Assembly: GCF_001592945.1 (NCBI RefSeq)
Contig: NZ_LRPB01000048.1
Span: 456,207-520,206 of the forward strand
From: Roseivirga seohaensis
GTDB taxonomy: Bacteria; Bacteroidota; Bacteroidia; Cytophagales; Cyclobacteriaceae
Direction: 5' to 3'
DNA: 64,000 bases
Shown: positions 57,013 through 64,000 of the stretch, piece after piece
Numbering within the stretch: position 1 is the stretch's first letter
Layout: each line of letters opens with the position of its first letter
Made by a program: the position numbers and the translations under genes
Notes under the pieces: generated by a model
Seen by the model: only the letters and a program-made list of their open reading frames with translations
What the model was told of the DNA's origin: nothing
Database searches by the model: none

Positions 57013-59442
57013 ATGATCAAAGTCGATTTTAAGAAGGACGTATTGCCTCATATTGTAGCGATTGCCATTTTTTTAGTGCTTACGCTTATCCTTTTCAAAC
57101 CCGTTTTTTTTGAAAACAAGAGTTTAACCCAAGGCGATATTTTGCAATGGGAAGGTGGCGCGAAAGAGATTTTGGATTACAGGGCTGAAACTGGCGAAGA
57201 AGGCCTTTGGACCAACTCCATGTTTAGCGGAATGCCAGCCTATATGGTGAGCGTGAAATGGGGGAATGAATTGATCAAAACCATGCATGCAGTAATCAGT
57301 TTTGGACTACCTCACCCCGTTAGAATCATCTTTGTTTCGATGATATCTTTCTACATCATGCTCCTTTGCTTTAAAGTGAGGCCTTATTTGGCCATTATTG
57401 GCGCAGTCACCTTTGCGCTTTCTTCTTACAATATTATAGGCATAACGGCCGGGCACAATGCTCGAATTTCGGCAGTTTCACTGATGCCATTGGTTATGGG
57501 CGGAATTCACCTCTGCTTCACCAGAAATAAACGGTTGGGCTTTAGCCTTACTGCTTTGGCTTTGGCCATGCAAATGCGGGTAAACCACCTTCAAATCACT
57601 TATTACTTGGCTTTTATTGTTGCTATTTACGGATTACTTCAGCTGATTCATGCGGCAAAGCAAGGCGAATTAAAGCCTTTTGCACATCGCTTGGGATTAC
57701 TCGTATTGGCGGCTGTTTTAGCTGTGGGCACTTTCTTTGGTGAATTTTATGCGACTTACGAGTACGGAAAATATTCAAACCGAGGTCAGTCTGAATTAAC
57801 TCAACAAACCGACCAAGACTTAAACGAAGACGGCTTATCTAAAACCTACGCTTTTCAATACAGCAATGGCCTTGCCGACCCCTTCACCTTATTTATTCCA
57901 AATGCTTTAGGAGGAAATGATGTATTAGGAACCGACTCAAACAGCGCAGATGTTTTGCGAAAAGCAGGTGCTACTGAAGCCCAAGTAAGACAAACCCTTC
58001 CGCAACTTAGAACCTATTGGGGCAAAGAATCACCAACTACTTACTATGCAGGTGCAATCATGGTATTCCTTTGTGTAGTGGGGATGTTCTTTGTAGAAAG
58101 AAGGTATGTGATTTGGCTTGTGGCCGTTTCCATTTTAGGGATTTTAATGAGCTACGGCCGAAACCTACCTAGCCTGAATTACTTTCTCTTCGATTACTTC
58201 CCAGGCTATAACAAATTCAGATCGGTGAGTTTCACTATTATGATGCCGATTTTCGGTATTATTTTCTTAGGAATGTTGGGCTTAGAAAAGGTGATAGATC
58301 AAAAACTGAATAAGGCTCAACAAAAGAAATTATGGATCGCCTTAGGCGCCACTGGAGGTTTGGCTTTACTATTAGCAATCATTCCAAGCGTATTAGGTTT
58401 CAGTTCGGTCTTTGACGGACAGTTACCTGTAGAATACGCAAATGCTCTAAAAGAAGACCGTAAGGATTTATTCCGAAGTGATGCATTCCGAGCCTTTATT
58501 TTCATTGCTCTTTTTGCAGGTACTTACTTTTTGTATTCCATCAAAAAACTAGGAAAACCTACGGCTTTCGGACTAATGATTTTGCTTGGGATTTTAGATG
58601 TAAGTCTCGTTGCTGGACGTTTTATTGGAGAGGCTAACTTTGCTAAATCGCCAAGAGCGCAGTTTTTTACCGAAACCAATGCAGACAGATATATTAAACA
58701 AAACGAAAGTTTAGGAGATCGTGTACTAAACCTCACTTCATCATTTTACAACGCTCAGTCGTCTTACCATCACCATACCATCAATGGGTATCATGGTGCG
58801 CGCTTGAGAAGATATCAAGAATTAATCGACAATAACATCTTTCCTGAAATGCAGGAATTGACCGAAAGAATTAAGAATGGCGACAGCAACCTTCGTGGTT
58901 TCGAGGTTTTGAATATGTTGAATACCCGTTACTTAATTATAGATCCCAATTCAAATCAAGGTGTTCTGACGAATAATTCAGCGAATGGAGCCGCTTGGTT
59001 TGTTGACAATCTATTTAAAGTTAATTCTCCAGATGAAGCTTTTAATAAGATTGGAGATATTGAGACCAAGACACAAGCGATTGTCAATGCTAGCGAATTC
59101 GATTTAAAAATTGATGATCCAAGCAGCGAAGGGCAGATTAACTTAATAGACTACCACCCTGGTTATTGGAAATACAACAGCCAGAATTCAGGAGATGGCT
59201 TTGCTGTATTCTCTGAAATTTATTACCCAAAAGGGTTTAAAGTAACCATTGATGGTCAGCCAGTAGAAATGCTTCGCGCCAATTATGTACTTCGTGCATT
59301 GGAAATCCCTGCTGGAAATCATGAAATCGTTTTCGAGTTCAAACCTACCATCTACAGTGCGGGGAAAATCGTAATGAGGATTTTCTCTATTTTGGTGGTG
59401 TTGCTGTTTTTTGGTAGTACTATTTACAGTCTTAGAAAATGA
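57013..59442 (+). CDS. YfhO-family large membrane protein
   Basis: An 809-residue protein with about twelve to fourteen membrane helices. It has the YfhO hallmarks: an N-terminal helix then LTQGDILQWEGGAKEILDY, WTNSMFSGMPAYMVSVKWGN, a large loop after helix 2, FVSMISFYIMLLCFKVRPYL..., DPFTLFIPNALGG, and a C-terminal soluble domain (VLNLTSSFYNAQSSYHHHTI, HPGYWKYNSQNSGDGFAVFS). YfhO proteins are linked to glycosylation of lipoteichoic acid or related lipids in other bacteria; here the role is probably sugar transfer across the membrane. It overlaps a glycosyltransferase gene by four bases, which supports that. Confidence 0.85.
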   Translation: MIKVDFKKDVLPHIVAIAIFLVLTLILFKPVFFENKSLTQGDILQWEGGAKEILDYRAETGEEGLWTNSMFSGMPAYMVSVKWGNELIKTMHAVISFGLPHPVRIIFVSMISFYIMLLCFKVRPYLAIIGAVTFALSSYNIIGITAGHNARISAVSLMPLVMGGIHLCFTRNKRLGFSLTALALAMQMRVNHLQITYYLAFIVAIYGLLQLIHAAKQGELKPFAHRLGLLVLAAVLAVGTFFGEFYATYEYGKYSNRGQSELTQQTDQDLNEDGLSKTYAFQYSNGLADPFTLFIPNALGGNDVLGTDSNSADVLRKAGATEAQVRQTLPQLRTYWGKESPTTYYAGAIMVFLCVVGMFFVERRYVIWLVAVSILGILMSYGRNLPSLNYFLFDYFPGYNKFRSVSFTIMMPIFGIIFLGMLGLEKVIDQKLNKAQQKKLWIALGATGGLALLLAIIPSVLGFSSVFDGQLPVEYANALKEDRKDLFRSDAFRAFIFIALFAGTYFLYSIKKLGKPTAFGLMILLGILDVSLVAGRFIGEANFAKSPRAQFFTETNADRYIKQNESLGDRVLNLTSSFYNAQSSYHHHTINGYHGARLRRYQELIDNNIFPEMQELTERIKNGDSNLRGFEVLNMLNTRYLIIDPNSNQGVLTNNSANGAAWFVDNLFKVNSPDEAFNKIGDIETKTQAIVNASEFDLKIDDPSSEGQINLIDYHPGYWKYNSQNSGDGFAVFSEIYYPKGFKVTIDGQPVEMLRANYVLRALEIPAGNHEIVFEFKPTIYSAGKIVMRIFSILVVLLFFGSTIYSLRK

Positions 59443-60584
59443 AACGTGCCTTAGTTTTATCGTTTTCTGACTTAAAGTATGATGCCAGAGTAACTAGACA
59501 AATCAAATGGTTAAGTACCAATTATGAGGTAACTGTTGTTTGTTTTGGAGAGCGATTAGACATTGAAAACATTCAATACGAAGTAATTCAACAAATTCCA
59601 TTAACTCCAATCAAGAAGTTACTTCTGGCCATATCATTAGCGTTAAGGTTTTACAATTTGGCCTATTCCATTCAGCATGGATACTTATCGGTTTTAAAAA
59701 GAACTCATCTTCCCTCTTTTGATTTAATTATCGCCAATGACATTGAAGCACTGCCATTGGCCTTAAAACTAAAGCAGTCAGCAAAAGTCTTTTTTGATGC
59801 TCACGAATATGCTCCGCGGCACTTTGAAGATAAGCTTTGGTGGAAATTACTTTTTGGGCCTTGGTATCGACACCTATGTGAGATGTACATTCTAAAAGCT
59901 AATATCATGACCACCGTTTGTTCAGGGCTTGCAAATGAATATATGAAAGAGTTTGGTGTCAAACCTGTTGTAATAACAAACGCAACGAGATACTATAGTT
60001 TAGAAACGACCAAAGTTGAGGACACCATTAAAATGGTACATCATGGGATAATTAATAAGTCAAGAAAGATAGAAAATATGATTTCGTTAATGGGCCTTTT
60101 AGGAGACGGTTATCACCTTGATTTAATTCTAATGCTGCCCGAATATGCATCAGAAAGTACGGCTATTTATTTTGATAATTTGAAAGCAGAAATAACCAAG
60201 ACTTCAAATATTAGAATACTTCCGCCATTACCGAACGAAGAAATTGTACCCGCGATTAACAAATACGACATTGGCCTTTTCCTTTTAGAGCCAATAAATT
60301 TCAACTATACACATGCCCTTCCAAATAAGTTGTTCGATTTTATCCAAGGCAGGTTAGCGATAGCCATTGGTCCCTCTCCAGAAATGGCCAGAATCGTAAA
60401 GAAATATGAATTAGGGGTGATCAGTTCAAACTTCTCTCCGGAATCTCTGGCTGAATCAATAAAGAATTTATCGAAAAGAGATATTGAGGTAATGAAAGCC
60501 AACTCATCAAAACACGCTTTAATGCTTTCTGAAGAACACAATAAAGAAGTTTTCCTCAGCCTTCTGAAGAAGTTATTTACTTAA
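59439..60584 (+). CDS. Family 4-like glycosyltransferase
   Basis: A 381-residue GT-B fold enzyme: N-terminal Rossmann domain with ALVLSFSDLKYDARVTRQIK and VFFDAHEYAPRHFED, the second domain with MVHHGIINKSRKIENMISL and the phosphate-site region IGLFLLEPINFNYTHALPNK then FDFIQGRLAIAIGPSPEM. This is a variant without the usual E-x7-E but with L-P-N-K-L-F-D-F. It transfers a sugar in a surface-glycan pathway. It is joined to the YfhO gene by ATGA and converges with the next gene, overlapping it by 8 bases. Confidence 0.85.
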   Translation: MKRALVLSFSDLKYDARVTRQIKWLSTNYEVTVVCFGERLDIENIQYEVIQQIPLTPIKKLLLAISLALRFYNLAYSIQHGYLSVLKRTHLPSFDLIIANDIEALPLALKLKQSAKVFFDAHEYAPRHFEDKLWWKLLFGPWYRHLCEMYILKANIMTTVCSGLANEYMKEFGVKPVVITNATRYYSLETTKVEDTIKMVHHGIINKSRKIENMISLMGLLGDGYHLDLILMLPEYASESTAIYFDNLKAEITKTSNIRILPPLPNEEIVPAINKYDIGLFLLEPINFNYTHALPNKLFDFIQGRLAIAIGPSPEMARIVKKYELGVISSNFSPESLAESIKNLSKRDIEVMKANSSKHALMLSEEHNKEVFLSLLKKLFT

Positions 60585-62223
60585 ATCCAGATTTCACAAT
60601 CTGAACCCAGCCCTTAATATCTTTATCAAGACAAGGATGATTTATTAAATAATAATACGTTCCATCCTTCAAACCTTGACCATACCAATCATTTTGATAA
60701 TCTAAATGGCTGAATACCACCCCACCCCATCGGTCTACTACTTTAAGGTGAGCCCCAACTATTTTTGAGTCTATCTCAAAAAAATCATTCTTCCCATCCC
60801 CGTTAGGAGTAAATGTATTGGGAATAAACACTTCACCAATAGTTTCTTTACCAATAGTTATTTTCTCAGAAACTACCTCTCCACAGCTGTTTGATGCTGA
60901 CAAAACATACTCTCCCGCTGCTTGCACCTCAATGATTCTTCCATTAGCCCCATTCGACCATAGATAATTATCGAAGCCACCGCTGGCGATTAACTCAATT
61001 GATTCTCCAGAACACCCAATGCTCTCTCCAGAAGCACTTATTAACAGCACTAAGGACTCTTCCATATTTATTTGCACTTTATTTGAGGCGACCTCTCCAC
61101 AGTCATTTACTGCTGTTACAAAATACTCTCCTGGCGCTGTAACTTGAACCTCCTGCCCAATCTGTCCATCAGACCAACGATAGTTTGTAAAACCGTTCGA
61201 TGCAATAAGTGTTACAGGATTCAAACAAGTCAAAGTACTATCACTTGCAGTAACACTTAGATTTATGTTATTAAGCTCTAAATCAACATCTTTAGTATAA
61301 GAACAATTGTTAAACTTGGCTTCAACATTATATCTCCCACTTTCATCAGCCCTAATTACCTGAGTAACCTCCCCATTGCTCCAGAGGTACGAATCAAACC
61401 CCGGGCCTGCGTCCAAAAGAGAGAAATCATCACAGACAGAAATAACACTATCTAAGGTTAATAAAGGAGTAACAGTAGACTCATCCAAATTTTTTAGAGC
61501 GGCAATTTCATCATTGGATATTAGTCTATTAAAAAACCTTACATCATCAATTGCTCCTTTAAATTGCTGATTCGGGTCCCAACAGCCACCAATACAATCT
61601 TGATCAGCACCAATATGAAGTCCATTTTCAGCAATTTCCAGCGGTTGCTTAGGTACAGGGTTTCCCGCTAATAGTCTATTGGAATCAATGTCTAACTTCC
61701 CATCAATATGAATTTTCACATTCCCAGAAACATGGTTTCGAGTAATCACCACATGATGCCATTTGTCATCAATAACTTTAATATTGCCTGCAACTCCTTG
61801 ACTCACTTTACTCGGATCTGCCCTCACGGTTGTATAAACGTAATTTTCAGGCCTGATCTGAATAAAAAACTCATTGTGTCTGCTTTTATTTGCCGCAGTT
61901 ATTGCCACCCCCTGCTGGTTTGTCTTGACCCACAATGAAACAGAAAAAGACTCCGCCTGATCAAGAACATCATTTGGGATAGAAATCAAGTTCGGTGAAT
62001 TCTGAAAACCATAGGCGTATTCACAATTATCAAAACGATCCATTGTAAGAAATGCTCCGATAATTTGTCCATCATGCCCATTTCCGCTCTCATCAAGAGC
62101 CGATCCGTTGAAGCTATAATGAGCAATCAGTCCATTTGACAAATTTACCTGCCCAAATGCTGTATTAGCGTAAGGAAAAACACAAACAAAGAATAAACCA
62201 ATGAGTTTTCTAACAAATACCAT
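60577..62223 (-). CDS. LamG-domain surface protein with three Ig-like repeats and T9SS type B sorting domain
   Basis: A 548-residue secreted protein. Signal peptide: LIGLFFVCVFPYANTAFGQ. A LamG/concanavalin-like domain is at about 25-250 (HYSFNGSALDESGNGHDGQI, SVSLWVKTNQQG, IDDVRFFNRLISNDEI), a carbohydrate- or ligand-binding fold. Three tandem repeats of about 65-70 residues follow (FDSYLWSNGEVTQVIRADES, FTNYRWSDGQIGQEVQV, FDNYLWSNGANGRIIEVQAA, each with one or two cysteines and a G-E/R-Y-x-V turn). The C-terminal FTPNGDGKNDFFEID...VDRWGGVVF is the gliding-type sorting domain. A probable adhesin or matrix protein. A near-consensus promoter (TTTG, 20 bases, TAACTTTT) lies upstream on the minus strand. 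Confidence 0.88.
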   Translation of the reverse strand: MVFVRKLIGLFFVCVFPYANTAFGQVNLSNGLIAHYSFNGSALDESGNGHDGQIIGAFLTMDRFDNCEYAYGFQNSPNLISIPNDVLDQAESFSVSLWVKTNQQGVAITAANKSRHNEFFIQIRPENYVYTTVRADPSKVSQGVAGNIKVIDDKWHHVVITRNHVSGNVKIHIDGKLDIDSNRLLAGNPVPKQPLEIAENGLHIGADQDCIGGCWDPNQQFKGAIDDVRFFNRLISNDEIAALKNLDESTVTPLLTLDSVISVCDDFSLLDAGPGFDSYLWSNGEVTQVIRADESGRYNVEAKFNNCSYTKDVDLELNNINLSVTASDSTLTCLNPVTLIASNGFTNYRWSDGQIGQEVQVTAPGEYFVTAVNDCGEVASNKVQINMEESLVLLISASGESIGCSGESIELIASGGFDNYLWSNGANGRIIEVQAAGEYVLSASNSCGEVVSEKITIGKETIGEVFIPNTFTPNGDGKNDFFEIDSKIVGAHLKVVDRWGGVVFSHLDYQNDWYGQGLKDGTYYYLINHPCLDKDIKGWVQIVKSGFK

Positions 62224-62399
62224 AAAGACTAATAATAAGCAATCACAATAACACTAATTTCTTTCAATTTCCATTAAAAAAAGTTAATTTAGTCATAAAC
62301 TACAGACAAATTAGTCTTTTCTTAAAAAGACTTTTCACAGCTTATAAAGCACCAATTAACGAAGCGATTATAAAAAAAAGAAGGTTCAAAAAAACACTT

Positions 62400-62712
62400 G
62401 ACCTTGTAAACACCTCTATCAAACCACCTTCAAAATCACGAGGTACGGAACCTCAAATGTGGTAAGAGAATACTTCTCAGATATGGAGACACAAAAGGAA
62501 TAGACCTCGATTTATAATTTAGTAAAGCTTATAGAAACAAGCCTAATGAATGGGGTCAACACTTTCATGAATTCGAACACTAGCAATTTGACTGGTTATT
62601 AAATAAGTCTGGATGGAAAGCTATAAGAAAAGTAAAGTTCACAAATCACGCATTAACCTATGGTTTTAGACACTTATTGAGACTTCTCACTCCTACACTC
62701 ATTATCCAGTAA
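62400..62712 (+). pseudogene. Decayed SAM-dependent methyltransferase-like gene
   Basis: The plus-strand frame ending at 62712 reads RYGDTKGIDLDL, stop, FSKAYRNKPNEWGQHFHEFE, H, stop, QFDWLLNKSGWKAIRKVKFT, then YGFRHLLRLLTPTLIIQ and stop. W-G-Q-H-x-x-E-F, L-L-x-K-S-G-W/F-K and Y-G-F-R-x-L-L-R-x-x-T-P are the typical end of class I methyltransferases of the sugar/lipid type. An adjacent frame upstream (FKITRYGTSNVVREYFSDME) may be the preceding part, shifted. Two in-frame stops and the lack of a start show inactivation. The remaining 62224-62399 is AT-rich and holds only the promoter of the LamG gene. Confidence 0.4.
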
Positions 62713-62745
62713 ATACCTTATTAAATGAGCTTAAGGGCAACCATA

Positions 62746-64000
62746 TTAATTCTCAATAATAATTTTCCTCTTGATTGTTGAGTACCCATCCGAGAGAACA
62801 ACTAAATAAATTCCCGAAGAATAGCTAGAAACATCTATAATCAAGACTTTTTCCGAGATTTGTTTCCTAGACAGTAAGGTCAGCCCTTTCATGTCAATCA
62901 AGTCTAAGTTCACAAAAACATACCCTGTATTCGACAAGTCTATAGTCAAGAAATCATTCGCAGGATTCGGGTAAACTAGTAAATCTTCTGAGCTAACTGT
63001 ACCATCATCAATTCCAGTAACAACTTCTCCTATGGCTGACACGGCCATACTCGTTTCTCCTAGGTTCGACTTAATAACAATATTACCACTGTACGTTTTT
63101 TCTTCTGTCGGAGAAAAGTCGATCGAAAGTGTTTTACTACTAGCAGGTGAGACAGTAAACCCAGTAGACACCCCTGTAAACCCAACAAAATACGCTACTT
63201 CAGTAACGATTAAATCACCATCACCATCATTAGAAATTACAATATCAAAGCTCGATATCGAACCTAATGCAGTACTTGGTATAACTGGATTATTCGTTAC
63301 TCTGATTTGTGCTTCAGGCAAATTCAAAATCGTTATTTCTAAAGTTTTCTCATAAACCTCACCAAATGAATCAGTCGATTTAACCCTAATGCTGTAATTT
63401 GATTTTGTTTCAAAGTCAAAATTTTCAGCTGTAAGCAGTTCAACTCCGTTAATCGTAAAACTATTATTATCAGCATCCCCTGTTCCAGAGATCAGTGTAT
63501 AAGTATGTATGTCTCCTTCGTTATCTAACGTGTTAAACTGACCAACCAATGCTCCAGTACCACTATTTTCATTAATTGATTGATTGCTAATCCCTATATC
63601 TGAAGGCAAACTATTAAACTCAAGGCTCAAAGAGGTCGGCTCTGTATTCATGTTTCCAGCCATGTCTTCAACCATCCCAGCAGCCATACTTATATCGACA
63701 CTGCTTACATCAGATTTAACCAAAACAGTATAAGAACTTTGGTCAACCTGAACCAAGTCACTCTTGGTGCCAGCTGACAATGAAAGGTCTGTCAAGTCGA
63801 AACCAAAAATGTTCTCACTGAACTTTACTAAAACAGTAAATGCACCAGATACTGGTTTATCCGTTGTTTTGGACAAAACAACACTAGGCTTGGTCTGATC
63901 ATTCACTATGCTGAATTGAGTTGCCGCAGTATTATTATTAGTAGCTGCGTCTTGGGCTACATCGTTTGGCACATCTACCGTTACTGAACCATCGACTGAA
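62746..64000 (-). CDS. C-terminal part of a large surface protein with T9SS type A sorting domain (truncated by window)
   Basis: At least 418 residues; the frame continues past the window edge (upstream residues read VDGSVTVDVPNDVAQDA, so the ATG-like GTG inside is not a start). Visible modules: an Ig-like repeat (PSVVLSKTTDKPVSGAFTVL...LSLSAG), a cadherin-like repeat (DIGISNQSINENSGTGALVG, LTAENFDFETKSNYSIRVKS), an ASPM/SPD-2/Hydin-type Ig fold (VISNDGDGDLIVTEVAYFVG...IDFSPTEEKTYSG) and a type A sorting domain (LLVYPNPANDFLTIDLS, ending YSTIKRKIIIEN). Such proteins are exported by the type IX system and act as adhesins or matrix components. Confidence 0.88.
   Translation of the reverse strand, partial: SVDGSVTVDVPNDVAQDAATNNNTAATQFSIVNDQTKPSVVLSKTTDKPVSGAFTVLVKFSENIFGFDLTDLSLSAGTKSDLVQVDQSSYTVLVKSDVSSVDISMAAGMVEDMAGNMNTEPTSLSLEFNSLPSDIGISNQSINENSGTGALVGQFNTLDNEGDIHTYTLISGTGDADNNSFTINGVELLTAENFDFETKSNYSIRVKSTDSFGEVYEKTLEITILNLPEAQIRVTNNPVIPSTALGSISSFDIVISNDGDGDLIVTEVAYFVGFTGVSTGFTVSPASSKTLSIDFSPTEEKTYSGNIVIKSNLGETSMAVSAIGEVVTGIDDGTVSSEDLLVYPNPANDFLTIDLSNTGYVFVNLDLIDMKGLTLLSRKQISEKVLIIDVSSYSSGIYLVVLSDGYSTIKRKIIIEN

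Noticed and set aside
1..64000. CRISPR arrays, insertion sequences, prophage, rRNA, intact tRNA, toxin-antitoxin or restriction systems
   Set aside because: No regularly spaced repeats, transposase, integrase, phage structural genes or RNA-gene signatures were seen on reading both strands.

Overview
The window is a stretch of low-GC, gene-dense bacterial chromosome from the phylum Bacteroidota, most likely a marine-type member of the order Cytophagales (Roseivirga/Fulvivirga-like; this placement is inferred from gene content, not from a marker search). Supporting signs are a SusC/SusD outer-membrane pair, type IX secretion C-terminal sorting domains of both type A and type B, DUF4252 proteins, menaquinone synthesis (MenB), lipid A/Kdo synthesis (WaaA), weak Shine-Dalgarno sequences, and promoters of the Bacteroidota type (TTTG, 19-21 bases, TAnnTTTG). 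There is no rRNA, no intact tRNA, no CRISPR array and no insertion sequence or prophage.

Layout. 0-5.4 kb: a TetR regulator followed by an ABC/HlyD/TolC export operon whose ATPase is strikingly degenerate. 5.4-8.0 kb: a DoxX-like protein, a relic zone (radical SAM remnant with its orphaned terminator, tRNA-like scrap) and a potassium-channel-like protein with a large beta-helix-like ectodomain. 8.1-13.5 kb: an S9 prolyl oligopeptidase, MenB, and on the minus strand an ABC-2 transporter that ends a six-gene operon led by an ECF sigma factor (15.7 to 11.8 kb). 15.8-20.5 kb: TPR lipoprotein, diacylglycerol kinase operon, and an ABC1 kinase with its TetR partner. 20.6-26.3 kb: a LytS/LytTR two-component pair divergent from an ABC transporter, a serine hydrolase and a DoxX-like protein. 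26.4-28.5 kb: an iodotyrosine-deiodinase-type flavoprotein overlapping a D-Ala-D-Ala carboxypeptidase. 28.5-34.1 kb: a long leader and an orphan SusC/SusD pair with codon use typical of high expression.

34.2-43.2 kb: LMW tyrosine phosphatase, enoyl-CoA hydratase, a DUF6588 protein with two paralogous lipoproteins, 2-Cys peroxiredoxin, WaaA/RsgA, a second tyrosine phosphatase, a thioesterase, and OxyR with its redox cysteines at the E. coli positions C199/C208 and an OxyR-like operator. 43.2-55.5 kb: HisS, YbaB, PdhB, an OmpA/TPR lipoprotein and several small membrane proteins, some very short. 55.5-64 kb: Ffh, a YfhO-type membrane protein with a glycosyltransferase, two large surface proteins carrying T9SS sorting domains, and between them a decayed methyltransferase-like gene. 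The last gene runs off the window.

The strongest candidates for unusual biology are the exporter with an ATPase lacking most catalytic motifs, the channel/ectodomain fusion, the ECF sigma/twin DUF4252/ABC operon, the deiodinase homologue with a complete substrate triad, and the cluster of tiny membrane-protein ORFs near 54.5 kb.
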